Positions 46,538 through 56,190 of a stretch of 64,000 bases of DNA are shown here, one piece after another (position 1 is the first letter of the stretch; each line of letters opens with the position of its first letter). Source of the DNA: Aerophototrophica crusticola (GTDB taxonomy: Bacteria > Pseudomonadota > Alphaproteobacteria > Azospirillales > Azospirillaceae); NCBI GenBank assembly GCA_001939945.1, contig MOEB01000015.1:39896-103895 (forward strand), given 5' to 3'. The notes beneath the pieces were generated by a model, which was not told the origin of the DNA, made no database searches, and worked only from the letters and a program-made list of their open reading frames with translations. A program made the translations under genes and the position numbers.

Positions 46538-48133
46538 TCACTCAGGCATGCCCGGCGTGGACGCCACGGGCGTGCCCCCGCCATTCCTGGGCCGGCGCAT
46601 CAGCGCCTTGACCTCCGCCGGCCTTGCGGCGCCGGTCAGGGCGCAGAGGCTGAAATAGGTGAGCACGGCCAGGACGATGACCGTGCCCAGGGCCGCCACC
46701 TCCACCAGGATGGGCCGGCCGGACAGGAACCGGTCCAGCAGGGACAGGGCCGCCAGGATCACCCCCACCATGCCGGCCACCGCCACCAGGGTGCGCCACA
46801 GCCGGGACCAGAGCCGCCGGTCCAAATCCAACTGCCCGCGCCGGTGCAGGCCCCAGGCCAGCAGGGCCACGTTCAGCCAGGCCGTCAGCCCGGGGGCCAG
46901 GGCCAGGCCGACATGGCCCAACGGCCCGATCAGGGCCAGGGACAGCAACACGTTGCTGACCAGCACGATGATGGCGAAGCGTACCGGCGCCTTCGTGTCC
47001 TGCCGGGCGAAGAAGGCCGCCGACAGGACCTTGGCCGTGATAAAGGCCGGGATGCCGATGGCATAGGCCTGGAGGGCCGCCGCCGTCGCCGCCGTCGCCT
47101 CTGCCGTGAAGGCGCCGCCCTGGAACACCACCTGGATGATAGGGCCGGGCATGACCATCAGGGCCGCCGTGGCCGGCAGGCCCAATAGCGCCGCGAACTC
47201 CAGCCCGCGGGACAGGGTGTCGCGGATGCCGGAGCGGTCGCCGTCCTGCACCTTGCGGCTCAGCACCGGCAGCAGGGCCGTGCCCACCGCCACGCCGATC
47301 ACGGCCATGGGCAGTTGGTTCAGCCTGTCGGCATATTGCAGGTAGGACACGGCCCCGGTGGGCAGCCAGGACGCCAGGTTGGTGCCGATCAGCAGGTTGA
47401 ACTGGTAGACCCCGGCACCCAGGATGCCCGGCGCCAGCAGGGCGAACAGCTTCCGCACCCCCGGCGTCAGCGTCGGCCGGCGCAGGCGGAGGTCCATCCC
47501 CGCCCGGTGGCAGGCCACGGCCATCCAGATGAGCTGGGCCAGGCCCGCCACGGGCACGCCATAGGCCAGCATGATGTGGGCCGGGATGCCCAACGGCCCG
47601 GACAGCAGCAGGCCGGTGATCTGCACCAGGTTCAGCAGGATGGGGGCCGCGGCGAAGGGCCCGAACTTCCCCAGGGCGTTCAGGATGCTGCCCAGCAGCG
47701 CCGTGAGGGAGATCAGCGCCAAGTAGGGAAAGGTGATGTGGGACAGGCTGATGGCCAGCTTGAACTGGTCCGGGTCGTCGGTGAAGCCGGAGGCCAGCAC
47801 CGCCACCACCACCGGCATGGCCAGGGCCATCAGGATGCTGAAGCCCAGCAGGGCCGTGACCATCACCGCCAGCGCCTCCTCCGCCAGCCGCTGGGCGTGG
47901 GGCTTGCCGTGGCCGTGCAGCTCCTTGGAGAACAGGGGCAGGAAGGCGGCTGTGAAGGCCCCTTCCGCGAACAGGCTGCGGAACAGGTTGGGCAGGCGGA
48001 AGGCCACGAAGAAGGCGTCCGCCTCCGGCCCCGCGCCCAGGTAGCGCGCCATCAGGCTGTCACGGATGAAGCCGGCGACGCGGGACACCATGGTGATGCC
48101 GCCGACGGTGGCGATGGCGCGGGCGAGGGACAT
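46538..48133 (-). CDS. murJ: Lipid II flippase MurJ (MviN)
   Basis: 531 aa, about 14 membrane helices. MurJ features: GGITMVSRVAGFIRDSLMA (N-terminal), GAGPEADAFFVAFRLPNLFR and the central-cavity Arg-rich helices; later LSRKVQDGDRSG and FFARQDTKAPV. It flips lipid II to the periplasmic face for wall synthesis. Next to trpS as usual, but the glnD gene, usually just upstream, is 5 kb away because plus-strand genes have been inserted. Confidence 0.96.
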   Translation of the reverse strand: MSLARAIATVGGITMVSRVAGFIRDSLMARYLGAGPEADAFFVAFRLPNLFRSLFAEGAFTAAFLPLFSKELHGHGKPHAQRLAEEALAVMVTALLGFSILMALAMPVVVAVLASGFTDDPDQFKLAISLSHITFPYLALISLTALLGSILNALGKFGPFAAAPILLNLVQITGLLLSGPLGIPAHIMLAYGVPVAGLAQLIWMAVACHRAGMDLRLRRPTLTPGVRKLFALLAPGILGAGVYQFNLLIGTNLASWLPTGAVSYLQYADRLNQLPMAVIGVAVGTALLPVLSRKVQDGDRSGIRDTLSRGLEFAALLGLPATAALMVMPGPIIQVVFQGGAFTAEATAATAAALQAYAIGIPAFITAKVLSAAFFARQDTKAPVRFAIIVLVSNVLLSLALIGPLGHVGLALAPGLTAWLNVALLAWGLHRRGQLDLDRRLWSRLWRTLVAVAGMVGVILAALSLLDRFLSGRPILVEVAALGTVIVLAVLTYFSLCALTGAARPAEVKALMRRPRNGGGTPVASTPGMPE

Positions 48134-48317
48134 GGGTGGGTGCGGCCGGGGCTTTCTGCGGGGGCAGGCTGCGGCTTAGCGGAAATCCGGGGCGGAAGGA
48201 AGGTGATCAATCGCGGCCCGCATGCGCACGCATATGCGCTTCATTGAGGATTTACGGATGCTGGCTATCCTGTCCGCGATAACGGGGTAGGCTTACCCCG
48301 TCCGGACAGGGGGAACC

Positions 48318-50198
48318 ATGCGGGTCACGTTTTCCGCCGTCGCACGCTGCGCGGCCATGGTGCTGGCAATCTCGGCCGGGGTTCCGGCGGGGGCGCAGCC
48401 AGCCCCTCCCCCCATTTCCGCCTATGCCCACCCCGCCAACATGTCCAGCCCGTCCCTGTCGCCGGACGGGGAGCACGTGGCCTACCTGACCCCTTGGCAG
48501 GGCCGCCAGACCATCGTCATCCGCAAGGTGAAGCCCGGTCCCGGGGACAAGCCGTCCTTCGTCGCCCCCGGCGACGCGGAGATCAAGGGGATCACCTGGG
48601 CCAACCCGGAGCGGCTGGTCGCGCGGGTGGAAGAGGTGGAAAAGATCATGGGCCCCAGCCGCAGCATTCCCTGGCGGAACCGGGGCTATTTCGCGTTCAA
48701 CCGCGACGGCACGGAGATGGTGCGGTTGAAGGTGGACCAGATCGTCGATTTCGTCGACGAGCAGACCATCCTGGGGACCCGTGACGGGGACGTGGTCCGC
48801 CTGGACATCTATCGCAACCGGTGGGAGCGGGTCGCTGGCGGCACGGACCGGCGGATCGGCTTCATCCCCGACCCGTCCGGCCAGGTGCGGGTGGCGGTCG
48901 ATTACAGCGACCGTACCCAGACCAGGACCTACCTGTACCGGCAGAAGCCCGGCGACTCGTTCGACGTGCTGTGGAAGGATGAGAAGAACGACGGCTTCTT
49001 CGATATCCTCGGCTTCTCCGCCGACCCGGACGTGGTCTATGTCGCCTCGAACCATGAGGGCGACCTGATCGCCACCTATGCCTTCGACCTGCGCAGCAAG
49101 ACGTTCGGGGAGAAAGTGGCGTCCCACCCCCGCTATGACGTGCGGGAAGCCCATGTGGTGAAGGGGCGCGTGGTGGCCTTCGACTGGACGGACGACCTGC
49201 CCGCCCGCCGCTGGATCGACCCGGCCATGCAGCGGCTCCAGGACGCCCTGGACAAGGCCGTCCCCGACAGCCGGGAGATCATCGTCGACCAGACCAAGGA
49301 CGGCAGGTTCACGCTGGTGGCGAGCTACAGCCCGCTGGAACCCCTGTCCTACAAGCTGTTCGACCGGCAGACCAAGGAGTTCAGCCTGTTCGGCGACACC
49401 TTCCCGAAGATTCCCCAGGCCGTCCTGACCCCGCGCAAGGCGGTGACCTACAAGGCGCGGGACGGGCTGGAGATCACCGGCTACCTGACCCTGCCGCCGG
49501 GGCGGGAACCGCGGTCCCTGCCCTTCATCCTGATGCCCCATGGCGGCCCGATCTCCCGCGACGACCTGTCCTTCGACCTGCACGCCCAGTTCCTGGCGAG
49601 CCGTGGCTACGCCGTGTTCCAACCCAACTTCCGGGGTTCCTACGGCTACGGCACCCGCTTCGAGGTCGCCGGCCGGGGGGAATGGGGCGGCAAGATGCAG
49701 GACGACCTGAATGACGGCCTGGCCTGGGCCGTGGAGCAGGGCATCGCCGACCCCAAGCGCGTCTGCATCGTCGGCTGGAGCTACGGCGGCTACGCGGCCC
49801 TGGTGGGGGCGATGCGCGACCCCGGCCTGTTCCGCTGCGCCATCGCCACCGCACCGGTGGCCAACCTGGTGCGGCTGTACAACGAGTTGGAATGGAGCTT
49901 CTTCAAGAACCTGAACCGCGACGTCTATTTCGAGCAGGACAGGGGCCGGCTGAGGAAGGCATCGCCCTATCACATGGCCGACATGTTGGGCATCCCGCTG
50001 CTGATGGTCCACGGCGACCGCGACGCCCAGGCCTATGTCCAGCACAGCCGCGACATGGCCGACGCCCTGAAAAGCGCGGGCAAGCCCTTCGAGTACCTGG
50101 AGATCGAGGACATGGACCATTCGGCCCGCACGGAGGCCGAGCACACCAAGGTGCTGGAGGCCTGGGACAAGTTCCTGAAGACCCACCTGCCCCCTTGA
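48318..50198 (+). CDS. Exported S9-family (prolyl oligopeptidase-type) serine peptidase, copy 1
   Basis: 626 aa. Signal peptide to about residue 30 (AGAQPAPPP). The N-terminal half is a beta-propeller with SPSLSPDGEHVAYLTP. The C-terminal alpha/beta-hydrolase carries the triad Ser488 (GWSYGGYAAL), Asp569 (HGDRDAQ) and His601 (DMDHSA), as in dipeptidyl- and acylaminoacyl-peptidases. Periplasmic peptide hydrolysis is inferred. It is a tandem paralogue of the next gene. Confidence 0.92.
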   Translation: MRVTFSAVARCAAMVLAISAGVPAGAQPAPPPISAYAHPANMSSPSLSPDGEHVAYLTPWQGRQTIVIRKVKPGPGDKPSFVAPGDAEIKGITWANPERLVARVEEVEKIMGPSRSIPWRNRGYFAFNRDGTEMVRLKVDQIVDFVDEQTILGTRDGDVVRLDIYRNRWERVAGGTDRRIGFIPDPSGQVRVAVDYSDRTQTRTYLYRQKPGDSFDVLWKDEKNDGFFDILGFSADPDVVYVASNHEGDLIATYAFDLRSKTFGEKVASHPRYDVREAHVVKGRVVAFDWTDDLPARRWIDPAMQRLQDALDKAVPDSREIIVDQTKDGRFTLVASYSPLEPLSYKLFDRQTKEFSLFGDTFPKIPQAVLTPRKAVTYKARDGLEITGYLTLPPGREPRSLPFILMPHGGPISRDDLSFDLHAQFLASRGYAVFQPNFRGSYGYGTRFEVAGRGEWGGKMQDDLNDGLAWAVEQGIADPKRVCIVGWSYGGYAALVGAMRDPGLFRCAIATAPVANLVRLYNELEWSFFKNLNRDVYFEQDRGRLRKASPYHMADMLGIPLLMVHGDRDAQAYVQHSRDMADALKSAGKPFEYLEIEDMDHSARTEAEHTKVLEAWDKFLKTHLPP

Positions 50199-50334
50199 GG
50201 GAGCCTGCCCCGCCCCGCCGAGGGGACTCGCCCGGACCGGATCGGCGGCTATTTCGATGTTCCAGGATGGTGCCGCTTGGTTTAATCCATGTGGTGCCAT
50301 TTCCACGAACGAGACGAAAAGAAGGGGAGCGGGA

Positions 50335-52260
50335 ATGCGTTTGGGAAAGTTTGCGGCGGGCCTGTTCGTGATGGGGCTCGTCGCCGCGGGGACGTTGGCC
50401 AGTGGGGCAGCCGGGGCGCAGCCGGCACCGCCGCCCGTCTCGGCCTATGCCGCGCCGCTGGGCGGGGAGGTGCGGCAGCTGTCCCTGTCACCGGACGGGA
50501 CGCATGTGGCCTTCGTCACCATGCTGAACGGCAAGATGGTGACGGTGATCAACAAGCTGCAGCCGGCCCCCGGGGACAAGGCCCAGATCTTCCCGCCGCC
50601 GGACGGCGCCACCACCCGCTGGGTGGAGTGGATGAACAATGAGCGCCTGCTGGTGGGCGTCGGCACCGTCGAGATGGTCAACGGCCCTACCCGCCGCCTG
50701 CCCCAGCGCTACCAGACGATCCTTGCGGTGAACAAGGATGGCAGCAAGCCCATGAAGCTGCGTGCCCGCGCGATCCTCCAGTACGTGGACGATCGGACCG
50801 TGCTGGCCGTGCGGGCCGACGACGACCCGTTCGCCGCTCCCGAGATCGTGCGGATGGATGTCTACACCAACGACTACAAGGTGATGCAGGCCGCCAAGCA
50901 GGGCCAGATCAGTTTCCTGCCCGACCCCACCGGCAAGATCCGCGTCGCCTCCGACTACAATGACGGCAAGCGCGAGGGGCGGGTGCTGATCCGCGAGAAG
51001 CCCGAGGACAGCTTCCAGACACTGCGTACCTTCAAGGACACCGACCCGGTGTTCGAGATGCTGGGTTTCTCCCCCGACGACCCGGACATGGTCTATGTCG
51101 CGTCCGGGCATGAGGGGGACAAGGCGGCCGTCTACACCTTCAGCCTGAAGACCCGCGACTTCGTCCAGAAGGTCGCCTCCGACCCCCGGTTCGACGTGGC
51201 CGGCGCCATCGTCCGGCGCGGCCGGGTGCTGGGGATCACCTGGACGGATGACATGGATACCATCCGCTGGCTGGACCCGGAGAAGCAGAAGCTGCAAGAG
51301 GCGCTGGACAAGGCGATCCCGGACAGCCGCGAGCTGATCGTGGACTGGACGAATGACGGCCGCTTCACCCTGGTGCGGAGCATCAGCCCCAACGAGCCGA
51401 ACGTTTACCGCCTGTTCGACCGGGACACCAAGCAGTTCACCTTCTTCGCCGACACCTACCCCAACATCCCGCCGGAGGCGCTGGGCACCCGCAAGCTGGT
51501 GACCTACAAGGCCCGGGACGGCAAGGACATCGACGCGTACCTGACCCTGCCGCCGGGGCGCGAGCCGAAGAACCTGCCGCTGATCCTGCTGCCCCATGGC
51601 GGCCCCATCGCCCGGGACGACCTTGGCTTCGAGGTCCACTCCCAGTTCCTGGCCAGCCGCGGCTATGCCGTGCTGCAACCGAACTTCCGCGCCTCCGCCG
51701 GCTATGGCCACGCCTTCGTGCTGGCCGGCAAGGGGGAGTGGGGCGGCAAGATGCAGGACGACCTGAACGACGGCGTGAAATGGGCGGCCGACCAGGGCAT
51801 CGCCGACGCCAAGCGGGTCTGCGTCCTGGGCTGGAGCTATGGCGGATACGCCGCCCTGATGGGGGCGGCTCGGGACAGCAACCTGTTCCGCTGCGCCGTC
51901 GCCACCGCGCCCGTGGCCAACATCCCGCGCCTGTATGACGAGATCGGCTGGAGCGCCTTCAAGAACACGGCCCGGGGCAACTTTTTCAATGACAACGACC
52001 CGGAGGGCCTGAAGCGCAGTTCCCCCTACCACCGGGCCGACGGGGTGAACATCCCGCTGCTGATCATCCACGGGGACAAGGACGTGCAGGCCTTCGTCCA
52101 GCACAGCCGCGACATGATCGACGCGTTGAAGAAGTCCAACAAGAATTTCGAGTACATCGAGATCCCCAACATGGACCACGCCCCCTCGACCATGCAGGAA
52201 CACCTGCAAATCCTGACGGCGTGGGAGAAGTTCCTGAAAGTGCATCTGCCGGCCAGTTGA
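50335..52260 (+). CDS. Exported S9-family serine peptidase, copy 2
   Basis: 641 aa from the ATG at 50335 (MRLGKFAAGLFVMGLV signal). Same layout as copy 1: QLSLSPDGTHVAFVT propeller blade and triad Ser501 (GWSYGGYAAL), Asp583 (HGDKDVQ), His615 (NMDHAP). Long stretches such as GEWGGKMQDDLNDG are shared with copy 1, showing a local duplication followed by divergence. 136 bp separate the two genes. Confidence 0.92.
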   Translation: MRLGKFAAGLFVMGLVAAGTLASGAAGAQPAPPPVSAYAAPLGGEVRQLSLSPDGTHVAFVTMLNGKMVTVINKLQPAPGDKAQIFPPPDGATTRWVEWMNNERLLVGVGTVEMVNGPTRRLPQRYQTILAVNKDGSKPMKLRARAILQYVDDRTVLAVRADDDPFAAPEIVRMDVYTNDYKVMQAAKQGQISFLPDPTGKIRVASDYNDGKREGRVLIREKPEDSFQTLRTFKDTDPVFEMLGFSPDDPDMVYVASGHEGDKAAVYTFSLKTRDFVQKVASDPRFDVAGAIVRRGRVLGITWTDDMDTIRWLDPEKQKLQEALDKAIPDSRELIVDWTNDGRFTLVRSISPNEPNVYRLFDRDTKQFTFFADTYPNIPPEALGTRKLVTYKARDGKDIDAYLTLPPGREPKNLPLILLPHGGPIARDDLGFEVHSQFLASRGYAVLQPNFRASAGYGHAFVLAGKGEWGGKMQDDLNDGVKWAADQGIADAKRVCVLGWSYGGYAALMGAARDSNLFRCAVATAPVANIPRLYDEIGWSAFKNTARGNFFNDNDPEGLKRSSPYHRADGVNIPLLIIHGDKDVQAFVQHSRDMIDALKKSNKNFEYIEIPNMDHAPSTMQEHLQILTAWEKFLKVHLPAS

Positions 52261-52315
52261 GCCGGCATCACCGGCCGGCGGCCCTGCCCGGGTTGCCGGC
52301 CTGTGCTACCCCACC

Positions 52316-52348
52316 GGCGCGTGCCCGCCCCGCTTCCGGGCACGCGCC
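52316..52348. terminator. Strong hairpin after the S9 gene pair
   Basis: GGCGCGTGCCCG (52316-52327) pairs perfectly with CGGGCACGCGCC (52337-52348). No T-run follows, so it may be a factor-dependent terminator or transcript-stabilising end 56 bases after the S9 stop. Confidence 0.45.
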
Positions 52349-52401
52349 GCGCCCGGCGGCCGGGTGCATGATCCCCCCGACATGACAGGGGGGAGGATTC
52401 G

Positions 52402-52995
52402 ATGGCCGGTGTTCTGCGGGGGTTGCTGGTGGCGGGCGTGGCGGTGCTGGGGATGGCGGCACCCGCCTGGGCGGATGAGGTGGAGGACGCGGCCAAGGAG
52501 GCCCTGGACCTTTACAAGAAGGGCGACCTCGGCGGGGCGGCGGGCCAGCTCGACTATGCCGCCCAGCTGATCCGCCAGCAGAAAGCGGCCGGGATCGAGA
52601 AGCTGCTGCCCGCGGCCCCCGCCGGCTGGACGGCGGAGAAGGGGGAGAGCCAGGCCGCCGCGGCCGCCCTGTTCGGCGGCGGGGTGACCGCCGAGCGGCG
52701 CTACACCAAGGGCGACGCCGACATGACGCTGAGCATCGTCACCGACAGCCCCATGTTGCAGGGGATGGCCGCCATGTTCACGAACCCGGCGGTGATGGCC
52801 AGCAGCGGTGCCAAACTGGAGAAGGTGGGCGGCCAGAAGGCCTTCCTGCAATATGACGCCGAGGCCAGGAGCGGCGAGGCCACCATGATCGTGGACAACC
52901 GGATGATGGTCACCGTCCGCGGCAACGGCGCCACGCGGGAGGAGATCCTGGGCCTGCTGGCCGCCTTGGACGTGGCCAGGCTGGCGAAGGCCTGA
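52402..52995 (+). CDS. Exported hypothetical protein
   Basis: 197 aa. Signal peptide MAGVLRGLLVAGVAVLGMAA cleaved near AWADE. A short TPR-like helical pair (AAKEALDLYKKGDLGGAAGQL) precedes a compact domain with AAPAGWTAEKGES, RRYTKGDADMTLSIV and a C-terminal MMVTVRGNGATREEIL. Resembles small periplasmic proteins of unknown function. It follows the S9 pair on the same strand after a hairpin and is convergent with glnD. Confidence 0.65.
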   Translation: MAGVLRGLLVAGVAVLGMAAPAWADEVEDAAKEALDLYKKGDLGGAAGQLDYAAQLIRQQKAAGIEKLLPAAPAGWTAEKGESQAAAAALFGGGVTAERRYTKGDADMTLSIVTDSPMLQGMAAMFTNPAVMASSGAKLEKVGGQKAFLQYDAEARSGEATMIVDNRMMVTVRGNGATREEILGLLAALDVARLAKA

Positions 52996-52999
52996 CGCG

Positions 53000-53078
53000 C
53001 CCCTCAGGCGCCGGCGCCGCATCCGCGGCCTGGCTCACGCCCGCATGGGCGGGCGCGGCGGCAGTCGCCGCCGGAGCG
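53000..53078 (+). repeat. Covarying-hairpin repeat family, unit G
   Basis: GCCGC-ATCC-GCGGC, TGGCTCA, CGCCCGC-ATGG-GCGGGCG (53038-53055), then GGCGGC-AGTC-GCCGCC. All three arms differ from other units yet pair perfectly. A further GCGTGTTTACGG/CCGTAAACACGC hairpin follows near 53078-53103, beside the glnD stop. Confidence 0.85.
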
Positions 53079-53103
53079 TGTTTACGGTTTCCGTAAACAC
53101 GCC

Positions 53104-55905
53104 CTAACCCGCCTTCTTCTTGGCCACCTTGGCCTCCGCCGCGGCCGGGTCGTCCAGCACGGCCAGCAGGGCGGTGCGGATGTCGGACAGCTTGCGGGCG
53201 TGGGTGACCTTCAGGCCGAAGACGTCCTTCACATAGAAGACGTCCACCGCCAGGCTGCCATAGGTGCTGATCTTGGCGGAGGCGATCTGCAGGTTCTGCT
53301 GGGTGAGCGCCCGGGTCAGGTCATAGAGCAGGCCCGGCCGGTCACGGCCGTTGACCTCCACCACCGTGTGGGCGCCGGACAGGGTGTTGTCCACCAGCAC
53401 CCGCGGCGGCACGCGGAACACGCGGGTGCGGCCGGTGATGGTGGGCCTGCGCCGCGCCAGCTCGTCCGTCAGGCGCACGCCGCCCTCCAGCGTGTTGCGC
53501 ACCAGGGCGGCCAGCCGGGCCCGCTTGTCCGCGCTGTCGAAGGCGCCCCCACCGGCGGCGGTGACGGTGAAGACGTCCAGGGCCATGCCGTTGGCCATGG
53601 TGAAGATGCGGGCGTCGGCGATGTCCGCCCCGGCCAGGGCCAAGGCCCCGGCGAGGCGGGAGAACAGGCCGGGATGGTCGGGGGTATAGACGGTCACCTC
53701 CGTCACCCCGCGGCCCTTGTCCAGCCGCGTGTCCAGGGTCAGGGGCGCATGCTCCCGCTCCGCCTCCCGGATCAGCCGGGCCTGGTGGGCCAGGGTCTGG
53801 GTATCGAAGGCCAGCCAATAGGAGGGGTAGCCGCGGGCCAGGTGGGCCTCCATGTCCGCCGCCGGCCAATCGGACAGCAGGGCCGCCAGCTCGGCCCGCG
53901 CGGCCTGGACGCGGCCGTCCGTCGCCTCCTGCTCCACCCGGCCGGACATGCGTTCCTCCGCCCGGCGGTAGAGCTGGCGCAGCAGGGTGGCCTTCCAGCC
54001 GTTCCAGCGGCCGGGGCCCACGGCGCGGATGTCCGCCACCGTCAGGCAGAGCAGCAGCTTCAGCCGTTCCGGGCTCTGCACCAGGTCGGTGAAGGCCTTG
54101 ATGGTCTGCTCGTCATCCAGGTCGCGCTTGAAGGCGGTGTTGGACATGGCCAGGTGCCAGCGCACCAGCCAGGCCACCGTCTCCGTCTCCTCCTCCGTCA
54201 TGCCCAGGCGGGGGCACAGCTTCTCCGCCACCTTGGCGCCCAGGATGGAATGGTCGCCGCCGCGGCCCTTGGCGATGTCGTGGCAGAGCATGGCCGCATA
54301 GAGGGCGCGGCGGGAGTTGACGGTGTGGATCACCTCCGACGCCAGCGGCACCTCGTCCTTCAGCTCCCCCGTCTCCACCCGGTGCAGGATGCCGATGGCG
54401 AACAGGGTGTGCTCGTCCACCGTGAAGTGGTGGTACATGTCGAACTGCATCATGCCGACGATGCGGCCGAAATCCGGGACGAAGCGGCCCAGGACCCCCG
54501 CCTCGCTCATCCGCCGCAGGGCCAGCTCCGGGTCCTTGCGGCTGGTCAGGATCTCCAGGAACAGCCGGTTGGCCTCCGGGTCCTGGCGCAGCTTCGGCCC
54601 CGCGGCGGACAGGGCCCGGGTGATGGCGCGCAGCGCGTTGGGGTGGATGTCCAGGTCGTGCGCCTGGGCCACGTGGAACAGCCGGATCAAATCCACCGGC
54701 TTTTCCCGGAAATGGGTGGTGCCGCGCACGTTCAGGCGGCCCGCCTCCAGGCTGAACCCCTCCAGCTCCGCCCGGCCGAAGGCCCGGCGCAGGAAGGCGA
54801 AGCGGGGCGCGCGGCGGCTTTCCTGCTCCAGCGTGGCGCAGAGGATGCGGGTCAGGTCGCCCACGTCCTTTGCCACCATGAAGTAGTGCTTCATGAACCG
54901 CTCCACGTCGGAGCTGCCGGCATGGTTGGTGTAGCCCAGCCGCCGGGCCATCTCCGCCTGGACGTCGAAGGTCAGCCGGTCCTCCTGCCGCCCCGTCAGG
55001 TAGTGGAGCTGGCAACGGGTGGTCCAGAGGAACAGCTGCGCCTTGGCGAAGCGCTGCGCCTCCTCCGCCAGCAGCACGCCCTTGGCCACCAACTCGGGCA
55101 CCGCCTCTACCTGGTAGGCGTATTTGGCGATCCAGAACAGGGTCTGAAGGTCGCGCAGGCCGCCCTTGCCCTCCTTCACGTTGGGTTCCAGCACATAGCG
55201 GCTGTCGCCCACCTTGCGGTGGCGCACGTCCCGCTCCGCCAGCTTGGCCTCGATGAAGGCGTTGGCGCTGCTGGCCACCACCTCCTTGGCGAAGCGCTTG
55301 CGCAGCTCGATGAACAGCCGCGGCTCCCCCCACAGGTACCGCGCCTCCAGCAGGCTGGTGCGGATGGTCATGTCGCCGTCGGCCTGGCGGATGCAGTCAT
55401 CCACCGAGCGCACGGCGTGGCCCACCTTCCAGCCCAGGTCCCAGAGCAGGTAGAGCATGTATTCCACGACCTGCTCCACCCGCGGCGTGCGCTTGTAGGG
55501 CAGCAGGAACAGCAGGTCCACGTCGGAATAGGGCGCCATCTCTGCCCGGCCGTAGCCGCCGGTGGCGACGATGGCCAGCTTTTCCGCCTTGGTGGGCGCG
55601 GCCACGGGGAAGACGTGGCCCAGGGTGAAGTCCGCCAGGGCCTGGACGATGGCGTCGGTCAGGGCCGCCGTCTCCTCCACGCAGGCGTCGCCGCGGTGGG
55701 AGGATTCGAACCGGGCGCGGATGCCCTGGCGCCCTTCCTCCAGCATCGCCTTGAGGGTGGCCAGCACGGGGCCGCGGATGCTTTCTGCCGGCACCGGGTC
55801 CTTGCCCCGGCCCCCCTTCAGCAAGGCATCCAGCCGCTGCCCGATCCCCGCTCGGGTGGGCAGGTCGGCAGGCGGGGCGACGGGGGTGGCGATGGTGTCG
55901 GGCAT
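53104..55905 (-). CDS. glnD: [Protein-PII] uridylyltransferase/uridylyl-removing enzyme
   Basis: 933 aa from the ATG at 55905. Order: nucleotidyltransferase domain (GGYGRAEMAPYSDVDLLFL), GlnD-specific helical part, HD hydrolase domain (FTVDEHTLFAIGIL, LCHDIAKGRGGDHS), and two ACT domains at the end (TPDHPGLFSRLAGALALAGADIA; NGRDRPGLLYDLTRALTQQN, cited in part). It uridylylates GlnB/GlnK when glutamine is low and reverses this when glutamine is high. Longer upstream starts are open but unlikely. Confidence 0.95.
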   Translation of the reverse strand: MPDTIATPVAPPADLPTRAGIGQRLDALLKGGRGKDPVPAESIRGPVLATLKAMLEEGRQGIRARFESSHRGDACVEETAALTDAIVQALADFTLGHVFPVAAPTKAEKLAIVATGGYGRAEMAPYSDVDLLFLLPYKRTPRVEQVVEYMLYLLWDLGWKVGHAVRSVDDCIRQADGDMTIRTSLLEARYLWGEPRLFIELRKRFAKEVVASSANAFIEAKLAERDVRHRKVGDSRYVLEPNVKEGKGGLRDLQTLFWIAKYAYQVEAVPELVAKGVLLAEEAQRFAKAQLFLWTTRCQLHYLTGRQEDRLTFDVQAEMARRLGYTNHAGSSDVERFMKHYFMVAKDVGDLTRILCATLEQESRRAPRFAFLRRAFGRAELEGFSLEAGRLNVRGTTHFREKPVDLIRLFHVAQAHDLDIHPNALRAITRALSAAGPKLRQDPEANRLFLEILTSRKDPELALRRMSEAGVLGRFVPDFGRIVGMMQFDMYHHFTVDEHTLFAIGILHRVETGELKDEVPLASEVIHTVNSRRALYAAMLCHDIAKGRGGDHSILGAKVAEKLCPRLGMTEEETETVAWLVRWHLAMSNTAFKRDLDDEQTIKAFTDLVQSPERLKLLLCLTVADIRAVGPGRWNGWKATLLRQLYRRAEERMSGRVEQEATDGRVQAARAELAALLSDWPAADMEAHLARGYPSYWLAFDTQTLAHQARLIREAEREHAPLTLDTRLDKGRGVTEVTVYTPDHPGLFSRLAGALALAGADIADARIFTMANGMALDVFTVTAAGGGAFDSADKRARLAALVRNTLEGGVRLTDELARRRPTITGRTRVFRVPPRVLVDNTLSGAHTVVEVNGRDRPGLLYDLTRALTQQNLQIASAKISTYGSLAVDVFYVKDVFGLKVTHARKLSDIRTALLAVLDDPAAAEAKVAKKKAG

Positions 55906-56055
55906 GGCGGGCGGTCCGGGGGTAAGCCTGCCCGACAATATGCCACGAAAGAAGCGGAGGCGCGTGTGTATTGCCGGGCCCCCGGACATCTGGCGCTCCT
56001 TCGGCCCGTTCACAGGGGCGTGACCGGGCCTCGTTCGGGTTCCATGTCGTCGGCC

Positions 56056-56158
56056 GCTGATCGTTGCCGATCAACGACCCCCTCAGACGCTGGGCGCCCG
56101 CATCCGCGGGCTTGGCTTACGCGGGCACGTGCCCGCGGGCCGGCGGTCGCCGGTCTCC
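56056..56158 (+). repeat. Covarying-hairpin repeat family, unit H
   Basis: Full unit: GCTGATCG-type 5' hairpin, CCCCCTCAGACGC, GCCCGC-ATCC-GCGGGC, TTGGCTTA, CGCGGGC-ACGT-GCCCGCG (56120-56137), and GGCCGGCG-GT-CGCCGGTC. It occupies most of the 285-bp gap between glnD and the phasin-like gene. Confidence 0.85.
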
Positions 56159-56190
56159 AGCCGCATCCGCCGCCGCCGGGGCGTTCCGCC

